DNA of 7,304 nt from an uncultured Erysipelotrichaceae bacterium (GCA_947575425.1 CANPNQ010000048.1:1-7304), one strand, 5' to 3'; positions 1 to 5,850 are shown, numbered from the stretch's first letter. The notes: generated by a model not told the origin, from the sequence alone. Numbers and translations: made by a program.

Positions 1-775
1 CTATACCTAAAGTTTCACCTCCTTCAGAAACAGATAAAACAAAGGTAGTGAAATAGGGCTGAAAAAATGCTAAATCCTTTGCGGACAAGCCATATCCTCC
101 AGATATGGAAATGTACATAGTTCCACTAGTGTTGAGTAATGTAAAATTATCTGCCAAAAAGTAACTTTTCGGATTTAAGAAACCATACTCTAAATTTTCC
201 TCATACAAGGTTCCATACCCTTGATTTTTTGCTCTTTCATTATAAAGTTTTTGTAAATAATCTAGGTTCCTACTCAATAAAACTTTTTCCGTTTTGCTCG
301 AAATCGCATTATTTATACTAGCCACATTTGAATGGCTATCCGTTGTTAAATGACTTGTAGTTGCACAATGAGTATAATTTCCTCCTCCTTTTAAACATGC
401 GGTCTGTGGATATCCGGAAAAAAACTGCATATTTTCTGCCTCATTCCCCATCGCAAACCAACCTGTGACGTTAGGAACAGTGGTATCTAAAGAGTAAACG
501 CCACTTGCATCTACTTTTGGCTGGTAAGTGTTATAGGTTTCTTCCAACAATAGGATAAAAGACATATCATTGGAAACATATACCTTATCACCTTTTACCA
601 TTGAACCGACTGCCCCATTTGGATATTGTCCCTTTTCTCCCAGTTTGACACTTACGCCGCCGCCAGAGCTGTAAGTTGTTAACTCATCTGCGCTCATATG
701 GTTATTATAAAATGCATATCCCACCGAAAAAGAACTCATCATCGCAATCAACACCATCAAGATTTTCTTTTTCAT
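1..775 (-). CDS. Secreted protein of unknown function, C-terminus beyond the window
   Basis: An uninterrupted frame of 258 codons starts at ATG 775 and remains open at base 1, so the C-terminus is missing. The start is set by AAAGGA (785-790), 9 nt upstream; an in-frame ATG at 781 is too close to that site. The N-terminus is a classic export signal: MKKK, then a hydrophobic stretch (about residues 5-20) with a plausible signal peptidase I site after GYA (residue 21). There is no lipobox. The mature part is rich in Ser, Thr, Gly, Asn and Tyr, as in surface proteins of Gram-positives. It has two cysteines ten residues apart (C127, C137) that could form a disulfide, and a more charged helical segment near 160-190. 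I recognise no family; SipW-dependent, TasA-like proteins have a loosely similar N-terminus but the match is weak. Codon use (TTA, ATA, AGT, AAA) looks more AT-rich than in glyA or deoC. It sits downstream of the ECF sigma gene behind its own promoter. Confidence is high for an exported protein and low for any function. Confidence 0.85.
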   Translation of the reverse strand, partial: MKKKILMVLIAMMSSFSVGYAFYNNHMSADELTTYSSGGGVSVKLGEKGQYPNGAVGSMVKGDKVYVSNDMSFILLLEETYNTYQPKVDASGVYSLDTTVPNVTGWFAMGNEAENMQFFSGYPQTACLKGGGNYTHCATTSHLTTDSHSNVASINNAISSKTEKVLLSRNLDYLQKLYNERAKNQGYGTLYEENLEYGFLNPKSYFLADNFTLLNTSGTMYISISGGYGLSAKDLAFFQPYFTTFVLSVSEGGETLGI

Positions 776-838
776 CTCCATACATCCTTTCATAAATCCC
801 CACTTCAAACAAACATTTGACACTCTTCCCTGATTGTA

Positions 839-869
839 TATACGCTCCCCGCTCTCATTAAAAGGTTCA
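839..869 (-). promoter_or_regulatory. Candidate ECF-sigma promoter for the secreted-protein gene
   Basis: On the minus strand TGAACC (864-869), followed by a T-run, lies 19 bp upstream of CGTATA (839-844). Bacillus ECF promoters of the SigW type read TGAAAC, about 16 bp, CGTA, so the two boxes resemble an ECF site but the spacer is about 3 bp longer. No good sigma-A pair fits here. The 5' leader would be about 55 nt. A terminator just upstream (945-978) means the gene needs its own promoter in this gap. Assignment to the neighbouring sigma factor is inference. Confidence 0.45.
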
Positions 870-944
870 ACGGTTTTGAAAAAAATTTGTTTTTTTGTTT
901 TTTTCCTTCTTTTCCTTTGCATAAAAGGTAGATAGCAAGGTATT

Positions 945-978
945 AAAAAATGGTATGTATGCACTTGCATATATACCA
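945..978 (-). terminator. Rho-independent terminator after the sigma-factor gene
   Basis: Arms 966-978 and 951-963 are complementary over 13 bp with one A/C mismatch in minus-strand RNA, and a tight 2-nt centre that would open to a larger loop. Six U residues follow (complement of 945-950). It lies 33 nt past the sigma-factor stop codon. On the plus strand the hairpin pairs fully through a G-U wobble but no U-tract follows, so termination should act mainly on minus-strand transcripts. Confidence 0.7.
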
Positions 979-1010
979 CCCTATCATATTCAATTAAGCA
1001 TAGCATCCAT

Positions 1011-2042
1011 CTACTTCTCTAACAGACGCTCTTCAAATACCGTTGTCCAGCGGATTTCCTCCAGCCGCTCATAGAAGGCACCGCCATACTGCTTCAATTC
1101 CAGATACAGCGACTCGGCCTGCAAGATTTCTTCGATTGGCTTTTCCTTGATCATCTCCTCGCAGCACGCCCATGCGATTAAGGTAAAATAAGCATCCTGA
1201 GCAGTAGAGATCCGCTCATTCTTCATCACTACGGGAGAAAACTTATGCTCATGAAACGGTTCATTTGGTGCAGCATAATAATTTTGGGATAGTGCATAAA
1301 CACCAAACATCGATCCCACACAAGCAACTGCGGTAACCAACTGCATCCATATATCCTTATGCAAAGCCAAAAAAGATCCATTCATCACAAAATCCGGTAT
1401 CATAACATGCATCCCCATCAACTCCCGCATAAGCAATCCAGACAACAACGCATCCAAGGCATGAAAGGAAATCGGTTCTCCTTGCGCAACATGGTACTCC
1501 TCCAGCATATCCTTTAAATAATTCCTGCCATAAGACAATCTGCTTTTTACCGTACCGATGGGTATCCCCACAATATCTGCGATCTCCTTTATACTCAACT
1601 GCTCTAAATAAAACAGCACAATGATTTCCCTTTGTGAATACGGTAGCTGATCGATACAGGCATTCAGCACCTCCTGATCACTGTGAAAGCGAATCAACTG
1701 CTCCGGTGTAAACTCAAGCCGCTCCTCTTTCAAATTGCCGATCAGCAATTCCTCCTCAAAATCAGTTGTCATATACTTATTCTTGCGAAAGATCTTCTTG
1801 CATTTGGTATGCACGATCTTGTACAGCCATGCTTTAAAATAAGCAGCTTCTTTCAAACTGGTGATCGAGCGATGAATTTCCACAAATGCATCCTGTACCG
1901 CATCCTTGGCATCCGCTTCATTGCGACATAGTTTCAAGGCAAAATAAAGCGCCAACTTGTAAAATTCCATATACAGCTGTTCAAACGCTTTTTCATCTCC
2001 CTGCTTTGCCATTTCGATCAGGCGGCACTGCTTTTCATTCAT
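1011..2042 (-). CDS. ECF-type sigma-70 factor with a membrane-spanning C-terminal extension
   Basis: 343 residues from ATG 2042. Sigma-70 region 2 covers about residues 18-88: FEQLYMEFYKLALYF, then a DAKDAVQDAFVEIHR motif that is the core-binding helix, then AYFKAWLYKIVHTKCKK for -10 recognition. Region 4 covers about 123-180: LPYSQREIIVLFYLEQLS, then the helix-turn-helix IKEIADIVGIPIGTVKSRLS for -35 recognition. ECF factors usually end here, at 160-200 residues. This one continues for about 160 residues, with a hydrophobic segment at about 234-256 (LVTAVACVGSMFGVYALS) and a charged tail of about 85 residues holding a vicinal Cys pair (C293, C294). By topology the sigma domains would be cytoplasmic and the tail outside. 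The start is set by AGAGGA (2052-2057), 9 nt upstream. A longer reading from 2093 would lie on top of the promoter. ATG 2051 is almost touching the ribosome site. No separate anti-sigma gene is visible beside it, so the extension may do that job (inference). Confidence 0.9.
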   Translation of the reverse strand: MNEKQCRLIEMAKQGDEKAFEQLYMEFYKLALYFALKLCRNEADAKDAVQDAFVEIHRSITSLKEAAYFKAWLYKIVHTKCKKIFRKNKYMTTDFEEELLIGNLKEERLEFTPEQLIRFHSDQEVLNACIDQLPYSQREIIVLFYLEQLSIKEIADIVGIPIGTVKSRLSYGRNYLKDMLEEYHVAQGEPISFHALDALLSGLLMRELMGMHVMIPDFVMNGSFLALHKDIWMQLVTAVACVGSMFGVYALSQNYYAAPNEPFHEHKFSPVVMKNERISTAQDAYFTLIAWACCEEMIKEKPIEEILQAESLYLELKQYGGAFYERLEEIRWTTVFEERLLEK

Positions 2043-2064
2043 TCTGCTCATTCCTCTCTTTTTT

Positions 2065-2093
2065 ATCATAGGTGACATTTTAGCGAATGTCAA
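2065..2093 (-). promoter_or_regulatory. Sigma-A promoter of the ECF sigma gene, with internal inverted repeat
   Basis: On the minus strand TTGACA (2088-2093), a spacer of exactly 17 bp, then TATGAT (2065-2070). This is a near-consensus vegetative promoter. Transcription would start about 15-20 nt before ATG 2042, giving a very short leader, and this supports that start codon. TGACAT (2087-2092) and ATGTCA (2073-2078) form a perfect 6-bp inverted repeat with 8 bp between, overlapping the -35 box, a usual place for a repressor operator. Confidence 0.75.
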
Positions 2094-2210
2094 TCATTTT
2101 TGTAAAAAAAACTGATGGTAAATATTTCTTTTGCCATGATTATGCACTTTTACAACAAATCACAGGCAAATAACAGGTAATCTCTAGCTTTGTTCATGAT
2201 GATTTCATGT

Positions 2211-2247
2211 AAAAAAGGCAATGATTCATATATTTGACTCATTGCCT
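2211..2247 (-). terminator. Rho-independent terminator of the candidate small RNA
   Basis: In minus-strand RNA, AGGCAATGA (2239-2247) pairs perfectly with TCATTGCCT (2216-2224). Three further pairs form after one mismatch, leaving a loop of about 6 nt. The stem runs directly into six U (complement of 2211-2216). On the plus strand no U-tract follows. No annotated gene on the minus strand ends just upstream, which is the first hint of an unannotated transcript here. Confidence 0.7.
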
Positions 2248-2328
2248 GTGCTTGCCGGCTGTGCCGGATGAATTTTTATGTACTTTCTATCTTTATTCGG
2301 GGGAGAATAGAATGGATCCATCCGGCAT
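2211..2328 (-). ncRNA. Candidate small RNA with C-rich loop, or leader RNA of the sigma gene
   Basis: A promoter (2333-2361) and a terminator (2211-2247), both on the minus strand, bound an RNA of about 117 nt with no sensible reading frame. Its 5' end (2319-2327, TGCCGGATG) pairs perfectly over 9 bp with 2262-2270. Inside that long-range stem a smaller hairpin (5 bp, arms 2305-2309 and 2294-2298; or 6 bp, 2307-2312 with 2285-2290) exposes a run of five C. C-rich loops of this sort in Gram-positive small RNAs often bind Shine-Dalgarno sequences. It does not match SRP RNA, tmRNA, 6S RNA or RNase P RNA signatures that I know. The terminator lies about 170 nt upstream of the sigma start, so a long leader with attenuation is the alternative. 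That reading is less likely because the sigma gene has its own strong promoter downstream. Confidence 0.5.
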
Positions 2329-2332
2329 GGAT

Positions 2333-2361
2333 ATTATAGCATATTATTTTGTTTTTGTACA
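2333..2361 (-). promoter_or_regulatory. Extended -10 promoter of the candidate small RNA
   Basis: On the minus strand TGTACA (2356-2361, 4 of 6 matches to TTGACA), 17 bp, then TATAAT (2333-2338) preceded by TG one base away (2340-2341), the extended -10 motif. Predicted start is near 2326-2328. It points away from the XRE gene, so the two are divergently transcribed. Confidence 0.6.
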
Positions 2362-2368
2362 CATTTAT

Positions 2369-2416
2369 TTTCATTTAGTGAAATTACGGTATTCTTTCTG
2401 TTTTCCGCATTATAAT
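2369..2416 (+). promoter_or_regulatory. Candidate promoter region of the XRE-type regulator gene
   Basis: A perfect TATAAT stands at 2411-2416, 26 bp before the start codon. The -35 region is poor: 17 bp upstream is GGTATT (2388-2393). A weak promoter that may need help, or is normally low, would suit a regulator gene. TTTCA and TGAAA form a short inverted repeat at 2369-2383, a possible but unproven operator. Confidence 0.45.
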
Positions 2417-2442
2417 ATTTTCGTGAAAAGGAAATTTACAAA

Positions 2443-2793
2443 ATGAAAAGGAATGTAACTCGAAAGAAATTAAGACTGACTCCGGGGGAACAAATCAAGG
2501 ATGCACTGGTTACGCATCAGATGTCACAAAGCGATTTGGCAAAGGAAGTGGGAGTATCACCTTCTACCATTTCACAATGGTGTGATGATAAGCGTAATCC
2601 CAAGCCGCGCCATCAAAAACTGCTTTGTGAGATCCTGCATTTGGATATCTATCAGTTTCAGGGCTATGAACTGCCGCAGGATTATGAACATCTGACCTTT
2701 GCGGAACAGGAGCATTTATCTCTGTATCGGCATTTAACTGATCGTCAGCGCCTTGCGATTTCACAGATGATCAAAGCCTTTTTGGAAAGCTAA
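2443..2793 (+). CDS. XRE-family (Cro/CI-like) transcriptional regulator
   Basis: 116 residues. A helix-turn-helix of the XRE type spans about residues 15-66. It contains MSQSDLAKEVGVSPSTISQW, with the recognition helix around SPSTISQWCDD, followed by the usual RNPKPRHQKLLCEIL helix. The remainder (about 83-116, LTFAEQEHLSLYRHLTDRQR onward) is a short helical segment common in small XRE repressors and likely serves dimerisation. No sensor or protease domain is present. AAAGGA lies 10 nt before ATG 2443, acceptable spacing. The gene stands alone between its own promoter and terminator, divergent from the candidate small RNA and from the ECF sigma gene. Small XRE proteins with this layout usually repress nearby promoters, so the intergenic region at 2094-2442 is the natural place to look for its operator. 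The target is inference. Confidence 0.9.
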   Translation: MKRNVTRKKLRLTPGEQIKDALVTHQMSQSDLAKEVGVSPSTISQWCDDKRNPKPRHQKLLCEILHLDIYQFQGYELPQDYEHLTFAEQEHLSLYRHLTDRQRLAISQMIKAFLES

Positions 2794-2805
2794 AGCAGAG
2801 GATAG

Positions 2806-2841
2806 GCATCATGAGGAGCTTGCTTCTTCATGGTGCTTTTT
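2806..2841 (+). terminator. Rho-independent terminator of the XRE gene
   Basis: Arms 2806-2818 and 2824-2836 pair over 13 bp, three of them G-U, with a 5-nt loop, followed by five T (2837-2841). It begins 13 nt after the TAA of the regulator. Confidence 0.8.
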
Positions 2842-3145
2842 CTATGAGAAGGCAATCATAACCGGCAGATCTCAAGACACGTATATGGCAAATATATGGA
2901 GTATGAAGACCTCCATGGAGAATGAAACGATCCGCAGGGCTCCTGCACTTTGGAAATACAAACGAAGCACTTAGGAGAAGTAGGCTTTTTGATTGGTTTT
3001 TATGAATGAATACCCAATCTATTTTAAACTTAATATTTCAAATATAGGTAAAGTTAATGAGAACGGGCATATTCCATGTATTCTCACCCGCTTCCCTCAT
3101 AAAGTAAAGTGAGGCTGAGGAAAAGCCGAGAAAGGAGAATTCATT
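2842..3145 (+). other. Intergenic stretch without a convincing gene
   Basis: No reading frame with a ribosome site is visible; a 29-codon frame near 2887 lacks one. The stretch holds a 10-bp palindrome CTCCATGGAG (2911-2920), an inverted repeat GATTGG/CCAATC (2991-2996, 3014-3019), and an inverted repeat TGAGAA/TTCTCA (3058-3063, 3081-3086) in the likely leader of the cysteine-rich gene. An AT-rich part around 3020-3050 (TTAAAC, TATAGG) probably holds that gene's promoter, but no pair of boxes is good enough to name. Confidence 0.5.
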
Positions 3146-3394
3146 ATGTGTAATCACAATTATAACGGATGTGGATGCAACAGCTGTAACGGAGGTAACT
3201 ATTCCACTTACAGCGATTTCAATGGACGCTGTGGATGCGGCTGTGACAACGACTACTTTGGCTGTGGCTTTGGCGATGTTGCCTTTGCACAGGCTGCCCG
3301 TATGAATCAGCGTATCTTAGCACGTCGTGCGTGTGAGGATCGCGCTGCCATCCAGTATTTGCGCAACATGAGCTGCTGCCGCAGATGCTGGTAA
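3146..3394 (+). CDS. Small cysteine- and glycine-rich protein, function unknown
   Basis: 82 residues with 12 cysteines. The N-terminal half (1-45) is rich in Gly, Asn, Cys and Tyr with CxC and CGCGC patterns (NGCGCNSC, RCGCGC). The C-terminal half (about 46-80) reads as an amphipathic helix rich in Ala and Arg and ends in CCRRCW. There is no signal peptide and no membrane segment. AAAGGAG (3131-3137) stands 8 nt before ATG, an excellent ribosome site, and a strong terminator follows, so this is very likely a real, well-expressed gene. Proteins of this look include spore-coat or exosporium components that are cross-linked through cysteine, and metal-binding proteins; a peptide precursor modified on cysteine is another thought, but no modifying enzyme is nearby. 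None of these is proven. Confidence 0.8.
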   Translation: MCNHNYNGCGCNSCNGGNYSTYSDFNGRCGCGCDNDYFGCGFGDVAFAQAARMNQRILARRACEDRAAIQYLRNMSCCRRCW

Positions 3395-3428
3395 TCTATC
3401 TGTGCATACGCCAGATTCTTCCCGATAA

Positions 3429-3465
3429 GGGGCTGTGACTGCCAATAGGGGTACAGCCCCCTTTT
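3429..3465 (+). terminator. Rho-independent terminator of the cysteine-rich gene
   Basis: GGGGCTGT (3429-3436) pairs perfectly with ACAGCCCC (3453-3460). The loop is 16 nt and the stem is followed by C and TTTT. It lies 34 nt after the stop codon. Confidence 0.8.
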
Positions 3466-3591
3466 CTATCGTTTTATCGTATACATATGAGCGTCGGACT
3501 GCTTACTTTTCTGTGTTTACAGGAATTGAGAGCCTTCTACCTGCGTCCATTCATTTGTGAATCCCTTGATTCTGTAATTATAAGTAGGCTT

Positions 3592-3650
3592 CTATTTAAA
3601 AAAAGAAACCATTTGGAGAGATGGGATCTATCTCCCATTCTCATAAATAG
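3592..3650. repeat. Nested inverted-repeat element in an intergenic stretch
   Basis: The gap between the terminators at 3465 and 3716 holds no supported gene. It contains a hairpin (3616-3642): GAGA, one bulged G, ATGGGA pairing with TCCCAT and TCTC, with a 6-nt loop. The hairpin sits inside a second perfect 7-bp inverted repeat, CTATTTA (3592-3598) and TAAATAG (3644-3650). On the minus strand seven T (3598-3604) follow the hairpin at a distance of 11 nt, too far for a standard terminator. It could be a structured RNA, a weak second terminator for glyA read-through, or a small dispersed repeat. Confidence 0.4.
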
Positions 3651-3715
3651 CGATGCGCTTTGGCTGGCGTTGCTTTCCATACAAACAATCGCTTCATTCC
3701 ATGAGACTAGCATAG

Positions 3716-3752
3716 AAAAAGGTGTGGCGCAGACGTTTTGTCCGGCGCACAC
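3716..3752 (-). terminator. Rho-independent terminator of glyA
   Basis: In minus-strand RNA the arms GTGTG (3748-3752) and CACAC (3722-3726) pair, then a GC-rich upper stem with two single-base bulges closes on an AAAA loop. C and UUUUU follow (complement of 3716-3720). It starts about 70 nt after the glyA stop codon. Confidence 0.75.
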
Positions 3753-3821
3753 AATCCTTTCCTTTATCGTTATTTATTGATCAGCTTCCATATGGATTCC
3801 ATCGATATAGTTTATCACTGC

Positions 3822-5048
3822 CTATTGCTCGTTTGGCAAAGGAAACTGGCGGCACAGCGCAATCACCGCTTCATGGATCTTCTCCTTATCGACCTCATCC
3901 GGATGCTTGCATACCTCGGCGATCCAATGAGCCACCTGACGGAATTGTTCTTCTTTGAAACCACGCGTTGTCATTGCGGCACTGCCCAAACGGATACCGC
4001 TTGTCACAAACGGTTTTTCGCTATCAAAAGGGATCGTATTTTTATTACAGGTGATTCCCACCTCATCCAACAGCTGCTCCGCCTGTTTTCCGCTCATACC
4101 AATAGAGCCTTTTACATCGACAAGGCACAAATGGTTATCACTGCCACCGCTGACGATGCGAAAGCCTTCCTGCGCAAGCGTATCTGCCATTACAGCACAG
4201 TTATGAATGACCTGTGCCTGATATTCCTTAAACTGCGGCTGTAACGCTTCATGCAGACAGACAGCCTTTGCGGCGATGATATGCATGAGCGGTCCGCCCT
4301 GAATGCCCGGGAAGATTTTTTTATCTAATAAACCCGCATATTTTTCCTTACATAGGATCAAGCCGCCACGGGGTCCGCGCAGCGTCTTATGCGTTGTCGT
4401 CGTCACAAAGTCGCAATAAGGTACGGGATTGGGATGCAGACCTGCCGCAACCAGACCGGCGATATGCGCCATATCCACCATCAAATAAGCGCCTACTTCA
4501 TCTGCGATCGCACGAAATTTCGCAAAGTCGATGATCCTTGGGTAGGCACTGGCTCCGGCAACGATCAACTTTGGCTGACAGGCAAGCGCCTTGCTTCGCA
4601 CATCCTCATAATCGATGGTCTCATCCTCTTTGCGCACCTCATATTCCACAAAGTTGTAAATCGTTCCACTAAAATTCAATGGATGCCCATGCGTCAGATG
4701 CCCTCCGGAGGTAAGACTCATCCCAAGTACCGTATCACCCGGCTGTAATATTGCCATATACACGCCCATATTTGCTTGGGAACCGGAATGCGGCTGAACA
4801 TTCGCATGTTCCGCCTGAAACAGCTGTTTGGCCCGTTCGATAGCGATGCGCTCCACCGTATCCACATGGACACAGCCGCCGTAATAGCGCTTAGATGGGT
4901 AGCCTTCCGCATATTTATTGGTCAATATACTGCCTGCGGCCTCCAAGACATCCTTTGATACGTAATTCTCAGATGCGATCAGCTCTACATTATCACGCTG
5001 ACGCTGTGCCTCGGCATGAATCGCCTGTGTGATTATTACATCTTTCAT
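3822..5048 (-). CDS. glyA: Serine hydroxymethyltransferase (EC 2.1.2.1)
   Basis: 408 residues, close to the usual 410-420 for bacterial enzymes. It converts serine and tetrahydrofolate to glycine and 5,10-methylene-tetrahydrofolate in the cytoplasm, the main source of one-carbon units. Family landmarks in order: [10 protein letters not shown] (22-31), [14 protein letters not shown] (45-58), the substrate and cofactor segment [13 protein letters not shown] (85-97), the [12 protein letters not shown] motif (110-121), [13 protein letters not shown] (191-203) with the pyridoxal-phosphate Asp192 and His195, and [14 protein letters not shown] (216-229) with Lys221 as the Schiff-base lysine. IFPGIQGGP follows. 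All key residues are present. AAGGAG lies 7 nt before ATG 5048. It follows deoC with an 86-bp gap that contains its own promoter, and ends at a strong terminator. No riboswitch is seen in the short leader. Confidence 0.98.
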   Translation of the reverse strand: MKDVIITQAIHAEAQRQRDNVELIASENYVSKDVLEAAGSILTNKYAEGYPSKRYYGGCVHVDTVERIAIERAKQLFQAEHANVQPHSGSQANMGVYMAILQPGDTVLGMSLTSGGHLTHGHPLNFSGTIYNFVEYEVRKEDETIDYEDVRSKALACQPKLIVAGASAYPRIIDFAKFRAIADEVGAYLMVDMAHIAGLVAAGLHPNPVPYCDFVTTTTHKTLRGPRGGLILCKEKYAGLLDKKIFPGIQGGPLMHIIAAKAVCLHEALQPQFKEYQAQVIHNCAVMADTLAQEGFRIVSGGSDNHLCLVDVKGSIGMSGKQAEQLLDEVGITCNKNTIPFDSEKPFVTSGIRLGSAAMTTRGFKEEQFRQVAHWIAEVCKHPDEVDKEKIHEAVIALCRQFPLPNEQ

Positions 5049-5077
5049 ATTGATCTCCTTTTTCTTTCACTGGTAAT

Positions 5078-5107
5078 CTTATACCATCATGGGATTGCTT
5101 ATCTTAA
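5078..5107 (-). promoter_or_regulatory. Candidate promoter of glyA
   Basis: On the minus strand TTAAGA (5102-5107), 18 bp, then TATAAG (5078-5083) preceded by TG one base away, the extended -10 form. It lies in the 86-bp gap after deoC, giving a leader of about 22 nt. It does not exclude read-through from deoC, since no terminator separates the two genes. Confidence 0.55.
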
Positions 5108-5134
5108 CATGTACACAAAGAAGCCTTCCAATTT

Positions 5135-5797
5135 CTAATATCCTTTGGTATTTTCCTCTTTGTTTAATAACTGTACCCCTGCGCTGGTACCAATGCGATC
5201 TGCGCCTGCTTCCACCATGGCCATCAGATCTTCATAACTGCGCACTCCTCCGGCAGCCTTCACCTTGCATACGCCTTTGACGCAATCCTTCATCAAACGG
5301 ACATTCTCGATCGTTGCTCCTGATGTGGAAAAACCGGTCGAGGTTTTCACAAAGGATGCTTTGGCACTCATGCACAGCTCGCATGCCTTGATGATTTCCG
5401 CCTTGCTTAACAGACAGGTTTCCAAAATAACCTTGACGCACTTTCCTTGTGCTGCTTCTACCACTGCTTTAATATCCGCTTCCACTGCCTCATAATGGCC
5501 AGCCTTCAATTCCCCGATATTGATCACCATATCAATCTCCTGCGCCCCGTCTGCAATCGCCTGCTGACACTCGAATGCCTTGGCCTCACTGCTCATAGCC
5601 CCCAAGGGAAAGCCGACCACGGTGCAAACCTTGACATCGCTTCCCGATAGCAGATCCCTGCATGTACTTACCCAATAACTGTTGACACAAACACTCGCAA
5701 AGTGATGCTCCTTTGCTTCTTCACATAATTGACAAATGCGATCCTTTGTCGCATCTGCCTTTAACAGCGTATGATCGATATAACGATTTAACTCCAT
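5135..5797 (-). CDS. deoC: Deoxyribose-phosphate aldolase (EC 4.1.2.4)
   Basis: 220 residues, the usual size for the short bacterial form. It splits 2-deoxyribose 5-phosphate into glyceraldehyde 3-phosphate and acetaldehyde, the last step of deoxynucleoside breakdown. The TIM-barrel landmarks are all visible: [12 protein letters not shown] (6-17), [17 protein letters not shown] (57-73), [14 protein letters not shown] (87-100) with the catalytic Asp89, [10 protein letters not shown] (121-130), [14 protein letters not shown] (149-162) with Lys151 as the Schiff-base lysine, and [13 protein letters not shown] (178-190) with Lys180 as the second essential lysine. [10 protein letters not shown] near the end binds phosphate. 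The start is ATG 5797, because GGAGG lies 8 nt upstream; a longer reading from 5854 would overlap the end of the preceding gene and has no ribosome site. Usual deo operon partners (phosphorylases, phosphopentomutase, DeoR) are not in the window; glyA follows it instead. Confidence 0.97.
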   Translation of the reverse strand: MELNRYIDHTLLKADATKDRICQLCEEAKEHHFASVCVNSYWVSTCRDLLSGSDVKVCTVVGFPLGAMSSEAKAFECQQAIADGAQEIDMVINIGELKAGHYEAVEADIKAVVEAAQGKCVKVILETCLLSKAEIIKACELCMSAKASFVKTSTGFSTSGATIENVRLMKDCVKGVCKVKAAGGVRSYEDLMAMVEAGADRIGTSAGVQLLNKEENTKGY

Positions 5798-5825
5798 AGC
5801 ATAGTCCTCCGTTTTCTTTACCATC

Positions 5826-5834
5826 AGTATACCA
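5826..5834 (-). promoter_or_regulatory. Possible extended -10 element before deoC
   Basis: TGGTATACT on the minus strand (TATACT at 5826-5831) is an extended -10 motif about 29 bp before the deoC start. No acceptable -35 box is seen 16-18 bp upstream, where the sequence is still the end of the membrane-protein gene. It may be a weak internal promoter. Confidence 0.35.
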
Positions 5835-5850
5835 TAAAACAAGGGGTTCC

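Noticed and set aside
2102..2140. Second terminator-like hairpin (ATGGCAAA/TTTACCAT) before eight T on the minus strand
   Set aside because: Short stem with a C/A mismatch and a 4-nt gap before the T-run; too weak to call.
2234..2446. Plus-strand 70-codon frame overlapping the start of the XRE gene by 4 bases
   Set aside because: It begins with TTG without a ribosome site, has no protein-like composition, and lies across the stems and promoter of the minus-strand candidate RNA. The ATGA overlap is probably chance.
2887..2976. 29-codon frame after the XRE terminator
   Set aside because: No Shine-Dalgarno sequence and no other support; too short to trust.
3067..3106. Sporulation-type promoter (GCATATT at 3067-3073 and CATAAAGTA at 3098-3106) before the cysteine-rich gene
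   Set aside because: Each box resembles a sigma-E or sigma-K element, but the spacing is 24 bp instead of about 14-17, so the pair does not fit.
3487..3780. Overlapping frames on both strands (97 codons plus, 71 codons minus at 3537-3752)
   Set aside because: Neither has a ribosome site, both run through the nested hairpin and the glyA terminator, and codon use looks random.
3738..4244. 168-codon plus-strand frame opposite glyA
   Set aside because: It is antisense to a fully conserved enzyme gene and has no ribosome site. It is a shadow of the glyA coding pattern.
2354..5112. TGTGTACA occurring upstream of both the candidate RNA and glyA in the same orientation
   Set aside because: Only 8 bases, two copies, and placed differently relative to the promoters; likely chance.
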